Below, piece by piece: positions 26,483-34,902 of a stretch of DNA of 64,000 nt; positions within the stretch are counted from its first letter, which is position 1, and each line of letters begins with the position of its first letter. The notes beneath the pieces are model-generated. The model was not told the DNA's origin and searched no databases. It saw only the letters and a program-made list of their open reading frames with translations. Location: contig JAFXVZ010000019.1 of the NCBI GenBank assembly GCA_017534535.1, positions 62,001-126,000 on the forward strand. Reading direction: 5' to 3'. The position numbers and the translations under genes were made by a program. Source of the stretch: Bacteroidaceae bacterium. GTDB taxonomy: Bacteria > Bacteroidota > Bacteroidia > Bacteroidales > Bacteroidaceae.

Positions 26483-26917
26483 TCAATCCTTTCCAGAGTG
26501 TCCAAATCCACCTGCACCACGTTCTGTCTCATCCAACGTCTCCACCTCGACCCATTCTGCCTGCTCATGGCGAGCAATCACCATCTGAGCCACGCGTTCG
26601 CCATCATTCACCACAAAAGGCTCGTTAGAAAGATTTACCAGGATGATGCAGATTTCACCACGATAATCGGCATCGATGGTACCAGGCGAGTTCAACACTG
26701 TTATGCCCTTCTTGATGGCAAGTCCACTACGAGGGCGCACCTGCGCCTCATAACCTACAGGCAAAGAAATGAAAAGGCCTGTGGGTATCAAAGCACGTTG
26801 TAAGGGTTGCAATGTTACAGGCTCACTAAGGTTGGCACGCAAATCCACGCCAGCCGACTGTGGAGTGGCATATTGAGGCAACTGATGATGCGATTTATTG
26901 ATGATTTTTACCTTCAT
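26483..26917 (-). CDS. dut: Deoxyuridine 5'-triphosphate nucleotidohydrolase (dUTPase)
   Basis: A 144-aa trimeric dUTPase converting dUTP to dUMP and PPi. All five motifs are seen: [40 protein letters not shown] and the C-terminal GAGGFGHSG. Full length. First gene of the minus-strand run leading into the TPR gene, and divergent from the frameshifted dgt, another dNTP-pool enzyme. Confidence 0.97.
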   Translation of the reverse strand: MKVKIINKSHHQLPQYATPQSAGVDLRANLSEPVTLQPLQRALIPTGLFISLPVGYEAQVRPRSGLAIKKGITVLNSPGTIDADYRGEICIILVNLSNEPFVVNDGERVAQMVIARHEQAEWVEVETLDETERGAGGFGHSGKD

Positions 26918-26974
26918 AATACATAAGTTTTACTAATTAGTGGCGAAAATAATGTTTTTCTCCCACATATTTTA

Positions 26975-26982
26975 TACTTTTG
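26975..26982 (+). promoter_or_regulatory. Promoter -7 element of dgt
   Basis: TACTTTTG matches TAnnTTTG and lies 29 bp before ATG 27012; the -33 region is T-rich without a clear TTG. Confidence 0.5.
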
Positions 26983-27011
26983 TAGTTAATTTAAACTAAG
27001 AGCATAAAAAA

Positions 27012-28330
27012 ATGGAATGGAGTAAGCTAATTTCCGCCCAAAGATTCGGCTTGGAGGAGTTTCATGAGGAGAGACATGAGAACCGTACGGAGTTTCAACG
27101 TGACTTCGACCGACTGATTTTCTCGCCTCCTTTCAGGCGTTTACAGAACAAGACACAGGTGTTCCCCTTGCCGGGTAGCATCTTCGTGCACAACCGACTA
27201 ACACATAGCATTGAGGTATCTTGTGTAGGTCGTTCTTTGGGCAACGATGTGGCTCGTGGCATTTTGGAAAAAGAGCCAGCCCTTCAATCCACCAACCTAC
27301 CAGAGATAGGTGCCATCGTATCGGCTGGATGCCTGGCACACGACCTGGGAACCCTCCTTTTGGCCATTTTGGTGAGAGAGCCTTCTCCACCTTCTTTTCT
27401 GAAGGCAATGGACTGCCTCTGAAAGAAAAGCTTACAGAGGAGCAATGGAACGACCTCACCCACTTCGAGGGCAATGCCAATACCTTCCGCCTGCTTACCC
27501 ATCAGTTCGAAGGACGACGTAAAGGTGGCTTCGTACTTACTTATTCCACCCTGGCCAGCATCGTGAAATATCCGTATTCATCGAGCCACGCCAACAAAAA
27601 AGGCAAGTTTGGGTTCTTTACTACTGAACGTGAAAGCTACGAACGCATTGCCGAAAAACTGGGTGTGAAGAAACTGGGCGACCAAATTTATGCTCGCCAC
27701 CCGTTGGTTTATCTCGTAGAAGCCGCCGATGATATCTGCTATGAAATAATGGACATCGAGGATTCTTTCAAACTCAAAATTCTCTCCCTGCAAGAAACCA
27801 AAGACCTCTTACTGGGCTACTTCCCAGAAGACCGAAGGGTGAAGATGGAAAAGACCCTGAACCTGGTAAGCGACCACAACGAACAGATTGCTTATCTACG
27901 TTCAAATGTTATCGGCTTGCTCACACATGAGTGCACCCAAGCCTTTCTCGACCACGAACAGAAAATCCTGGATGGCACCTTCGAAGGCTCACTCATCAGT
28001 CATATCTCTGAGTTGCCTGCCAATGCCTACAAACATTGTTGTAAGGTTGCTTACGAACGTATCTACAAGTCTCGTGATGTAGTGGATATCGAGGTGGCAG
28101 GTTTCCGAATCATCGGCACCCTGATAGACCTTATGACCGAGGCGGTGCTCTCTCCAGAAAAAGCTTATTCCCAGTTGCTTATCAATCGAGTATCGAGCCA
28201 GTATAATATGAAATCGCCTGCACTCTTTGAAAGAATACAGGCGGTATTGGACTATGTCTCAGGCATGACCGATGTCTTTGCCCTCGACCTCTATCGTAAA
28301 CTGAACGGTAATAGCTTACCGGCAGTTTAA
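27012..28330 (+). pseudogene. dgt: dGTP triphosphohydrolase gene with a single-base frameshift
   Basis: Two overlapping frames together make one HD-domain dNTP triphosphohydrolase. The first frame (27012-27422) gives the N-terminus ([29 protein letters not shown]) up to CLAHDLG, then runs into unrelated residues and a stop. The other frame resumes at 27350 with [16 protein letters not shown] and continues to 28330 (YLVEAADDICYEIMDIED). The conserved [14 protein letters not shown] is restored if one base is added after 27349, where CTGGGAACCC probably was CTGGGCAACCC. So one nucleotide is missing inside the metal-binding HD motif. The rest looks undamaged, suggesting a very recent mutation or a sequencing error. 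It ends convergent with glsB (4-bp overlap). Confidence 0.9.
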
Positions 28331-29322
28331 TCTTTCTCTGGGTAAATCACTTTGTTTTGTCCAGAAGTAAACCTTGCGGCATTGGGCTCATTCTTCAAGA
28401 ATGACTCCACATGCCTCATACGCTTCTCCTCCAGAATCTCATCCACGGCAATTAAGATACCAGTCTCCTCCACATCACCAAAGCCATAATTAATCGCCGT
28501 ACCAAACATACGCATCGTAGGGCTCAAGTTCATATAGGCATTTACCAACGGAGGAATGTTAAATCCCATCTTGCGAATCTCACTGTGCAACACCTTATAG
28601 TCCTCCTTAAACGTATCGTTAGGGAACAGCTTGGCCAACTCAGCCTCATCACTCTCAATCACCAGTGGTTTCATCGGTGTAATCAAATTGTCCTTATCAC
28701 CGAAATGCTTTCGCAGGAAATACAAAATCATGTCCCTACCCTTGCGGATATACGAAGGATACATCGTCACCTTACCAAAGAAATACCTCACGTTCGGCTT
28801 AATCACCATCAAGGCACCCAATCCATCCCACAAGTTATCTAAGGCGAAAAGACCCTTGCTACCTGCCCTGGTGCCCTGGTACTCAAGCGTCACAAATGAA
28901 CGAGCCAATTCAATGGTGGTAGGCATATACTCTTTCAGGAACTTCTCAGAGAAGTGGAACATGTGGGCAGTGGCCAACTTAGGTTGACCATTGGGTTCAT
29001 ACTGCACATCCGTGCCCAAGATATATCGATATCCTCCCAAAATCTCCTCAGACTCAGGATCCCAAACAATCAACTGCTTGTAAGGATTTTCCATGATGTC
29101 AAACTCGTCGATATCCATCGACTTACCCGTTCCACCACCAGCTGCTCGGAAAGCGATCTCACGCAATCGGCCAATCTCCTTCATCGTATTCGGCGCATTG
29201 TGAGCCGTCACGATATAAATCTGGTTATGACTCTTGTTTGTCATGCGCAAACGCTTGTCTTCCGTCAGCTCAGCTTTCAGCAAATCTCTACTGATGGGCT
29301 GAATAATATCCTCTATTACCAT
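28327..29322 (-). CDS. glsB: N-acyltransferase GlsB, glycine lipid biosynthesis
   Basis: A 331-aa GNAT-type acyltransferase. In Bacteroides the GlsB/GlsA pair makes glycine lipids: GlsB N-acylates glycine with a 3-hydroxy fatty acid. Seen: GNAT-like core (IYIVTAHNAPNTMKEIGRLR, LIVWDPESEEILGGYRYILG, IELARSFVTLEYQG), arrangement shared with hemolysin/OlsB-type N-acyltransferases. Assignment rests on the fold, the length and its partner, the PlsC-like GlsA gene 35 bp upstream on the same strand. It faces dgt, overlapping by 4 bp. Confidence 0.82.
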   Translation of the reverse strand: MVIEDIIQPISRDLLKAELTEDKRLRMTNKSHNQIYIVTAHNAPNTMKEIGRLREIAFRAAGGGTGKSMDIDEFDIMENPYKQLIVWDPESEEILGGYRYILGTDVQYEPNGQPKLATAHMFHFSEKFLKEYMPTTIELARSFVTLEYQGTRAGSKGLFALDNLWDGLGALMVIKPNVRYFFGKVTMYPSYIRKGRDMILYFLRKHFGDKDNLITPMKPLVIESDEAELAKLFPNDTFKEDYKVLHSEIRKMGFNIPPLVNAYMNLSPTMRMFGTAINYGFGDVEETGILIAVDEILEEKRMRHVESFLKNEPNAARFTSGQNKVIYPEKD

Positions 29323-29357
29323 AATCTTCCTATTTCTAACAGCAAACTCCTGAGAGC

Positions 29358-30194
29358 CTACTGAGGTATATTCAGTTTATAAACAATTTCTTTCACATAT
29401 TGCGCCCACTCTGTTGGCGTCTTGCTCTTGTCGAACGTCTGCCAGGGAATGGGCTTCCCGATGGTCACCGTAAACGTCTTATTTTTATTCTTGAACATCT
29501 CGTCGGCGAGATATAACATAGCGATGTTGAACTTAATGCCCAGCAACTTACAAGTGTTTGCCAAGTTATAGAAGAAATTTGAATTGCGACCGTCGAAATG
29601 GATAGGCACCACATCGCGTTGATACTCCACGCTCTTCGACACAAACGTTTTCTTCCAATCCAAGTCCTTGATCACCCCATGTTGTTTTCTGGAACAGATG
29701 CCTGCGGGGAACATAATCAGCTGATCCTCCTTCGAGGCAAACCCTGCCTCCACCCTACGTGGAAAATCCTTCGCCTGCTTGCCCGTCTTATTGATAGGAA
29801 TAAAGAAAGGAGCCAATCCGTGCAAGTTCATCAGCAAATCATTCACTAGAAACTTGATCTTGCCCTCGTAATGCTCCCCCAATACGGCTCCAAGCGCCAG
29901 TCCGTCCTGTCCTCCCAATGGATGATTAGACACAAACGTACAAAGCCTGCCATCCTTTGGCAGGTTCTCTTCGCCTTGCACCACAATCTTATCGTTCAGT
30001 GCTTCCAGTGCTCCTTTGGCAAACTCCGTGCCCTGCTTATCGCCCAGGCTTCGCAGAATATCATTCAGTTCATCCTGATGCACGATACGTTTCAGGTACG
30101 AAACCACGAACCTTGGCACATACTTCGCCTTGTCGGGAGCTTTCTCCCGTAGCACCTTATCTATGTCAATCAAAAAGACAGAATCCTCAGCCAT
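29358..30194 (-). CDS. glsA: O-acyltransferase GlsA, glycine lipid biosynthesis
   Basis: A 278-aa PlsC-like acyltransferase that adds the second fatty acid to N-acyl glycine at the inner membrane. The acyltransferase signature is FVSNHPLGGQDGLALG, where His and Asp are separated by five residues (the common form has four). Further motifs: FIPINKTGKQ, QLIMFPAGICSR and DVVPIHFDGRNS. Length fits. First gene of a two-gene unit with glsB. A TAAATTTG element on the minus strand (30220-30227) is a plausible -7 box. Confidence 0.82.
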   Translation of the reverse strand: MAEDSVFLIDIDKVLREKAPDKAKYVPRFVVSYLKRIVHQDELNDILRSLGDKQGTEFAKGALEALNDKIVVQGEENLPKDGRLCTFVSNHPLGGQDGLALGAVLGEHYEGKIKFLVNDLLMNLHGLAPFFIPINKTGKQAKDFPRRVEAGFASKEDQLIMFPAGICSRKQHGVIKDLDWKKTFVSKSVEYQRDVVPIHFDGRNSNFFYNLANTCKLLGIKFNIAMLYLADEMFKNKNKTFTVTIGKPIPWQTFDKSKTPTEWAQYVKEIVYKLNIPQ

Positions 30195-30597
30195 TCTTTT
30201 TCAAAACACGATTTGGGTGCAAATTTAATCTATCTTTTGGATATCTAAAAGGATTTTTTAAGAAATTGTTGCAAAAAGTTAAGAAAAGTAGAGAGAAAAG
30301 CCAAATTAATTTGAGCTTTTAAGGGACAAAGTAACTCATCTATTCAATAACTTAGGAAAACAGAATAAACCTTTCCAATTCTTCAAACATTGGAAAGAGA
30401 TTCTTCATAAGACTATGTCAGATGAATAAGGTCAACATTTTCAGTACAAGACACAAGCAGGCAGCCCATCTATTTGAAGCTGACGGCTTTTCTGCTTGAA
30501 GCGGAAGGAATGGCAGGTGCAAATAAAAAAAGACTTCTAATGAACAGAAGACTCTTCAAAGAAAATGTAGGGGCTTTTTTTAACGATTATTGCCATA

Positions 30598-30619
30598 AAA
30601 CGGAACTTAAATTCCGTTT
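30598..30619. terminator. Palindromic hairpin, possible terminator
   Basis: AAACGGAA (30598-30605) and TTCCGTTT (30612-30619) form a perfect 8-bp stem over a 6-nt loop, followed within 10 bp by a T-run on the plus strand. No gene ends here, so its role is unclear. Confidence 0.4.
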
Positions 30620-30668
30620 CTGAAAGGTTTTTTAACGGTTTGTTTACGGGTTGACACGCAAAAAATGC

Positions 30669-30683
30669 CCCACCAAACCCCAC
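30669..30683 (-). promoter_or_regulatory. Upstream MraZ-type box pair (minus strand)
   Basis: Read on the minus strand: TGGGG, five bases, TGGGG. This is the TGGGN-N5-TGGGN layout known for MraZ operators. It is oriented opposite to the promoter-proximal pair and lies ~100 bp from it. Confidence 0.5.
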
Positions 30684-30767
30684 TTGGAAAAGAAGGCTCA
30701 TTTTCAACTTGATAAGTTATTAACAACCTTGTTGAAAACTTTATTGAAAATTTTCTAGAGAAAAATG

Positions 30768-30782
30768 TGGGGAATTGTGGGG
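30768..30782 (+). promoter_or_regulatory. Promoter-proximal MraZ box pair
   Basis: TGGGG at 30768-30772 and 30778-30782 form a 10-bp-pitch direct repeat (TGGGN-N5-TGGGN). A degenerate -7 element (TAATTTTA, 30790-30797) begins 7 bp later, so binding here would cover the -33 region. This predicts autorepression of the dcw cluster by MraZ. Confidence 0.75.
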
Positions 30783-30824
30783 AATTATGTAATTTTACCG
30801 CCGAATAGCATAAAATAGGTAGAT

Positions 30825-31319
30825 ATGGCACAATTTTTAGGCAATATTGAGGCAAAAACAGATGCGAAGGGGCGAGTTTTCATCCCTTCAAACTTCCGCA
30901 AACTGCTTCAGGCAGAGGGCGAGGAGTGGCTGGTTTTGCGTAAAGACGTACACCAGGACTGCCTGGTGCTGTATCCAGGGAGTGTGTGGAAGGAGACCCA
31001 AGACCAGTTACGCAAGAACCTGAACAAATGGAGCAAACGCGAACAGGCCATCTTCCGCATGTTTGTGAGTGAGGCAGAAGTGATGACTCCCGATGGCAGT
31101 GGACGCATCTTAATCCCAAAGCGTTACCTGCAGATGGCAAACATCAAGAGCGATGTGCGATTCATTGGTATGGATAACACAATCGAGATCTGGGCGAAGG
31201 AGGTGGCCGACCGTCCGTTCATGACAAATGAGGACTTCAGTAGTGCACTGGAGGAGACATTGGGCAGTTACCCTGGCGGAGCTTTCTTGGATAATTATAC
31301 TGATTTTGACGAACGATGA
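30825..31319 (+). CDS. mraZ: Transcriptional regulator MraZ
   Basis: A 164-aa double SpoVT-AbrB-fold protein, first gene of the dcw cluster. Two similar halves: FLGNIEAKTDAKGRVFIPSN near the start and VMTPDGSGRILIPKRYL in the second half, each with the DxxGRxxIP core. MraZ represses its own operon through TGGGN direct repeats, and such boxes lie just upstream. Its stop overlaps rsmH by 4 bp. Confidence 0.95.
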   Translation: MAQFLGNIEAKTDAKGRVFIPSNFRKLLQAEGEEWLVLRKDVHQDCLVLYPGSVWKETQDQLRKNLNKWSKREQAIFRMFVSEAEVMTPDGSGRILIPKRYLQMANIKSDVRFIGMDNTIEIWAKEVADRPFMTNEDFSSALEETLGSYPGGAFLDNYTDFDER

Positions 31320-32236
31320 TGGAGAATGCCGGTACCTACCACGTGCCTGTGCTTTTGGAGCAGAGCGTTGACGGACTGAATATCAGTACTGGGGGCATCT
31401 ATGTGGATGTAACTTTCGGCGGTGGGGGGCATTCCAAAGAGATATTGAGGCGACTGGATGAACGAGGCCGATTGCTGAGCTTCGACCAGGATGCCGATGC
31501 GGAACGAAACATCGTGGATGATAAACGATTTACCTTTGTACGCAGTAATTTCAGATATCTGAAAAATTTTCTGCGATACTATGGGGTGGAACAGGTAGAT
31601 GGAATCTTGGCAGACCTGGGGGTGTCATCACACCACTTCGACGAGGAGGAGCGAGGTTTCTCCTTCCGTGCCGATGGTCCATTAGACATGCGAATGAACA
31701 AACGTGCAGGCATAACCGCCTCGGAGGTGGTGAATACGTATGCCGAGGATAAGTTGGCTGATGTGTTTTACCTGTATGGAGAACTGAAGAATAGCAGGAA
31801 ACTGGCTAACCTGATTTGCAAGGCAAGGGCTGGGCAGGAGATTACCACTATCAGTGGGTTCTTAGAGGTGATTAAGCCGTTGTTTGGCAAGGAGCGTGAG
31901 AAAAAGGAGTTAGCAAAGGTGTTTCAGGCATTGCGCATTGAGGTGAATCAAGAGATGGAGGCACTGAAGGAGATGTTGCAAGCAGCAATGGAGGTGCTGA
32001 AACCTGGTGGCCGTTTGGTGGTAATTACGTATCACTCGCTTGAGGACAGGATGGTGAAGAACCTGATGAGAACGGGCAATGTGGAGGGGAAAGCTGATAA
32101 GGATTTCTTTGGCAAGGTATCTACTCCGTTCCGATTGGTGAATAATAAGGTGATTGTTCCGGATGAGAAGGAGGTACAACGAAACCCCAGAAGTAGAAGT
32201 GCGAAACTGAGGATTGCGGAGGTTATTGACGATTGA
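31316..32236 (+). CDS. rsmH: 16S rRNA (cytosine-1402-N4)-methyltransferase
   Basis: A 306-aa SAM-dependent enzyme (MraW) that methylates the P-site cytidine C1402. Seen: YHVPVLLEQSVDGL at the start, SAM loop YVDVTFGGGGHSKEIL, GILADLGVSSHHFD, RGFSFRADGPLDMRM and VITYHSLEDRMVKN. Full length. The ATG overlaps mraZ. The last codons (Ile-Asp-Asp-stop) come from the first heptad repeat unit, so the natural C-terminus has been replaced or extended by the repeat. Confidence 0.96.
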   Translation: MMENAGTYHVPVLLEQSVDGLNISTGGIYVDVTFGGGGHSKEILRRLDERGRLLSFDQDADAERNIVDDKRFTFVRSNFRYLKNFLRYYGVEQVDGILADLGVSSHHFDEEERGFSFRADGPLDMRMNKRAGITASEVVNTYAEDKLADVFYLYGELKNSRKLANLICKARAGQEITTISGFLEVIKPLFGKEREKKELAKVFQALRIEVNQEMEALKEMLQAAMEVLKPGGRLVVITYHSLEDRMVKNLMRTGNVEGKADKDFFGKVSTPFRLVNNKVIVPDEKEVQRNPRSRSAKLRIAEVIDD

Positions 32237-32252
32237 CTATTGACGATTGACT
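32225..32252 (+). repeat. Heptad repeat (ATTGACN)x4, rsmH-ftsL junction
   Basis: Units ATTGACG, ATTGACT, ATTGACG, ATTGACT. The first two supply the last three codons and the TGA stop of rsmH; the rest fills the gap to ftsL. Confidence 0.9.
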
Positions 32253-32264
32253 ATTTATAATAAA

Positions 32265-32606
32265 ATGGCAAAGAGTGAAAAAAAGAAGGAGAAGAAGAAG
32301 GGTGGCTGGTTGAGTAGCATCCTGGGAGGCGACATTCTGGCGAACGATGTGTTTCGTCAGCAATGGAAGCTGATGGTGCTGATCATGGTGCTGATTCTAT
32401 TCTACATCGACAATAGATACTCTTGCCAACAACAGTTGATTGAACTGGATAAGTTGAAGGTGGAGCTGACGGATGTGAAGTATGATGCACTAACGCGTAG
32501 CTCTGAGTTGATGGAGAAGAGTCGCCAGTCGAAGATTCAGGAGTATATCGAGAGTAAGCAAAGTGACTTGGAGATTGCAACTACGCCTCCGTACTTAATA
32601 AAATGA
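32265..32606 (+). CDS. ftsL: FtsL-like divisome protein
   Basis: A 113-aa bitopic membrane protein: a Lys-rich cytoplasmic start (MAKSEKKKEKKKGGW), one transmembrane helix (~39-56, LMVLIMVLILFYI) and a periplasmic coiled-coil-like segment (QLIELDKLKVELTDVKYDAL). Size, topology and place between rsmH and ftsI match the Bacteroidota FtsL-like family that scaffolds FtsW/FtsI; sequence similarity to FtsL is low in all bacteria. ATG 32265 is preferred over an upstream in-frame start that would lie inside the heptad repeat. Confidence 0.85.
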   Translation: MAKSEKKKEKKKGGWLSSILGGDILANDVFRQQWKLMVLIMVLILFYIDNRYSCQQQLIELDKLKVELTDVKYDALTRSSELMEKSRQSKIQEYIESKQSDLEIATTPPYLIK

Positions 32607-32723
32607 TTGACAATTGACAATTAGATGAATTAATGATTAATAAAATAAAAAGGGATCATTGAAGGTTGAACTTGAACATCATCCGCATGGATAATGGTCA
32701 ATGGTCAATAGTCAATGGTCAAT
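32606..32723 (+). repeat. Composite heptad repeat with palindromic centre, ftsL-ftsI junction
   Basis: The left part has ATTGACA x2 (32606-32619); the right part has GGTCAAT, GGTCAAT, AGTCAAT, GGTCAAT (32696-32723). A central ATCCGCATGGAT (32681-32692) is palindromic around GCAT. Left and right heptads are reverse complements, so the unit forms a degenerate inverted repeat. The same centre recurs between murE and mraY. Confidence 0.8.
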
Positions 32724-32734
32724 ATTAAAAAGAA

Positions 32735-34876
32735 ATGGCAGTAAATAAAAGGAGCATAATGACGAGGTTTTTCCTGATAGTGGTGTTATTCGCCACCGTC
32801 GGGCTCTGTATTGTGGTCAAAGCTGCCATTATTATGTTCAAGGAAAGGGGGTACTGGAACGAAGTAGCAGACAGGTTTGTAAAGGAGAATGTGTTGGTGG
32901 ATCCTAACCGTGGTAATATTCTCTCCACCGACGGCAAGTTGCTGGCAAGCTCATTACCTGAATATACCCTGTACATGGACTTCATGGTGAGCGACCCCGA
33001 TGAGAACCGCAAGGCGAAGGAGCAAGCTAAAAAAGACTCATTGTTCAAGGCGAACCTGAATGACTTGTGTGAGGGCTTGCATAACATCTTCCCCGACAGA
33101 AGTGCAGCTTCTTTCAAGCAACACCTGTTGAGTGGACGGAACAGCAAGAGTCGTTATTACAGAATCTACCCTCGTCGTGTAAGCTATATACAATATAAAG
33201 AGGTGCAGAAATTGCCTTTCTTCAACCTAGGTAGAAACCGTAGCGGATTACAGGGTGTGGCATCCAACAATCGTAAGCGCCCGTTTGGCTCATTGGCACA
33301 ACGTACCATCGGTGATGTATATGCAGATACGGCATTAGGTGCCAAGAATGGTATCGAATTGGCATTTGACACCATACTGAAAGGTAAGAAAGGTGTGACA
33401 CATCGCAAGAAGGTGATGAACAAATACTTGAACATCACAGACATAGAACCCATAGATGGAGCAGACATCATTTCTACCATCGATGTGGATATGCAGGATA
33501 TCTGCGAGAAGGCACTGGTGGATAAGTTGCAGGAACTGAATGCTATGGTGGGTGTAGCCGTATTGATGGAAGTGAAGACTGGCGAGGTGAAGGCCATCGT
33601 GAACATGACGCGAGGCAATGATGGCAAGTACTATGAGATGCGTAACAATGCCATCAGTGACATGATGGAGCCTGGTTCTACCTTCAAGACGGCATCTATC
33701 ATGGTGGCACTGGAGGATGGCATGATAGAACCTGACACCCAAGTGGATACGGGTAATGGTGTGAAGATGATGCATGGCCGACCCATGAAGGACCACAACT
33801 GGAACCGTGGTGGCTATGGGGTGATTGATGTGACTCGCATCCTGGAGGTATCCTCGAACGTGGGGGTGTCTGCCATCATCGACGAACATTACTACAACAA
33901 TCCACAAAAGTTTGTGGATGGATTGAAACGACTGGGCATCACAGAGCCTCTGCATCTGCAGATTGCCGGTGAAGGTAAGCCCAACATCCGAGGCCCCAAG
34001 GAGCGTTATTTCTCCAAGACTACCTTGCCTTGGATGAGCATTGGCTATGAAACACAGGTGCCTCCACTGAACATCCTGACGTTCTACAACGCCATTGCCA
34101 ACGATGGTGTGATGGTTCGCCCTAAGTTCGTGAAAGCAGCTGTGAAGGATGGTCAGATTATACAGGAGTACCCCACGGAGGTGATCCGTGAGAAGATAGC
34201 ATCGGAATCTACCTTGCAAAAGATTCGCGTCATTCTGGAGAAGGTGGTAAGCCAAGGTTTGGCAAAACCTGCCGGTAGCAAACAGTTTGCAGTAGCAGGC
34301 AAGACGGGTACGGCACAGATTTCACAAGGAGCTGCTGGTTATACATCAGGTGGTAGAAAATACTTGGTGAGCTTCTGTGGCTACTTCCCTGCCGATGCAC
34401 CAAAATATAGTCTGATTGTGTCAATTCAGAAGCCTGGATTGCCTGCTTCCGGTGGTCAGATGGCTGGTAGCGTGTTCAGCAAGATTGCTGAGCGTGTGTT
34501 TGCCAAGAACCTGAGCTATGAGCTGAAGAATGCCATCGACAGTACGTCGGTGGTGATTCCCGATGTGAAGGCAGGTGAATTGGCAGAGACGAGTTATGTG
34601 CTGAACAGACTGAATGTGCCTACTGAGGGTAGGACATCCAGTGAGAGTTGGGGCAAGGCGGAAGAGGATTCTGTGGGTGTGAAGCTGGAGCAACAACACT
34701 TGGCATCTGGTATCATGCCAAGTGTAGTGGGCATGGGTGCCAAGGATGCCGTTTATTTGTTGGAAAGAGCTGGACTGAAGGTGAATATTGCGGGTGTGGG
34801 AAAGGTGACGAGGCAGTCGATTCCTTCGGGTAATAAATACCAGAAAGGACAGACGGTGGCGTTGCAACTGCATTAA
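32735..34876 (+). CDS. ftsI: Penicillin-binding protein 3 (FtsI), septal transpeptidase with PASTA domain
   Basis: A 713-aa class B PBP that cross-links septal peptidoglycan. One N-terminal transmembrane helix (~10-30), a dimerisation/pedestal region (NRGNILSTDGKLLASSLPEY) and the transpeptidase domain. Active-site motifs: S*xxK with Ser315 (MEPGSTFK), SxN at 373-375 (VSSNVG) and KTG at 523 (AGKTGTAQ). A C-terminal PASTA domain (~650-713, MPSVVGMGAKDAVYLLERAG) is intact. The stop codon is directly followed by an AATGAAN repeat that runs to the murE start. Confidence 0.96.
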   Translation: MAVNKRSIMTRFFLIVVLFATVGLCIVVKAAIIMFKERGYWNEVADRFVKENVLVDPNRGNILSTDGKLLASSLPEYTLYMDFMVSDPDENRKAKEQAKKDSLFKANLNDLCEGLHNIFPDRSAASFKQHLLSGRNSKSRYYRIYPRRVSYIQYKEVQKLPFFNLGRNRSGLQGVASNNRKRPFGSLAQRTIGDVYADTALGAKNGIELAFDTILKGKKGVTHRKKVMNKYLNITDIEPIDGADIISTIDVDMQDICEKALVDKLQELNAMVGVAVLMEVKTGEVKAIVNMTRGNDGKYYEMRNNAISDMMEPGSTFKTASIMVALEDGMIEPDTQVDTGNGVKMMHGRPMKDHNWNRGGYGVIDVTRILEVSSNVGVSAIIDEHYYNNPQKFVDGLKRLGITEPLHLQIAGEGKPNIRGPKERYFSKTTLPWMSIGYETQVPPLNILTFYNAIANDGVMVRPKFVKAAVKDGQIIQEYPTEVIREKIASESTLQKIRVILEKVVSQGLAKPAGSKQFAVAGKTGTAQISQGAAGYTSGGRKYLVSFCGYFPADAPKYSLIVSIQKPGLPASGGQMAGSVFSKIAERVFAKNLSYELKNAIDSTSVVIPDVKAGELAETSYVLNRLNVPTEGRTSSESWGKAEEDSVGVKLEQQHLASGIMPSVVGMGAKDAVYLLERAGLKVNIAGVGKVTRQSIPSGNKYQKGQTVALQLH

Positions 34877-34902
34877 TGAAGAATGAACAATGAACAATGA
34901 AT
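34875..34902 (+). repeat. Second heptad family (AATGAAN)x4, ftsI-murE junction
   Basis: AATGAAG, AATGAAC, AATGAAC, AATGAAT. The array begins within the ftsI stop codon and extends into the first codons of the longer murE reading, filling the whole spacer. Confidence 0.9.

Larger units (their letters stand above)
30195..30824. other. Regulatory intergenic region between glsA and mraZ (630 bp)
   Basis: No protein gene is supported. The region holds the glsA promoter side (~30220), a hairpin at 30598-30619, a short sequence shared with another intergenic region (30431-30453) and two pairs of MraZ-type boxes near the right end. The long leader suggests dense control of the dcw cluster. Confidence 0.6.

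Noticed and set aside
27221..27349. Start of a separate gene at 27221 (second dgt frame)
   Set aside because: The first ~43 codons of that frame are unrelated to dGTPases, while the other frame gives the conserved N-terminus. One frameshifted gene explains both.
30700..30760. Replication origin or DnaA boxes near mraZ
   Set aside because: TTATTAACA-like and AT-rich tracts are present, but no clear cluster of DnaA boxes and no dnaA/dnaN nearby.
30607..30855. 82-codon minus-strand frame upstream of mraZ
   Set aside because: Covers the MraZ boxes and promoter, and overlaps the mraZ start on the other strand; no similarity to a protein.
33335..34255. 306-codon open frame on the minus strand inside ftsI
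   Set aside because: Antisense to the ftsI transpeptidase domain, whose active-site motifs are intact. His/Leu-rich composition is typical of a codon-complement shadow.
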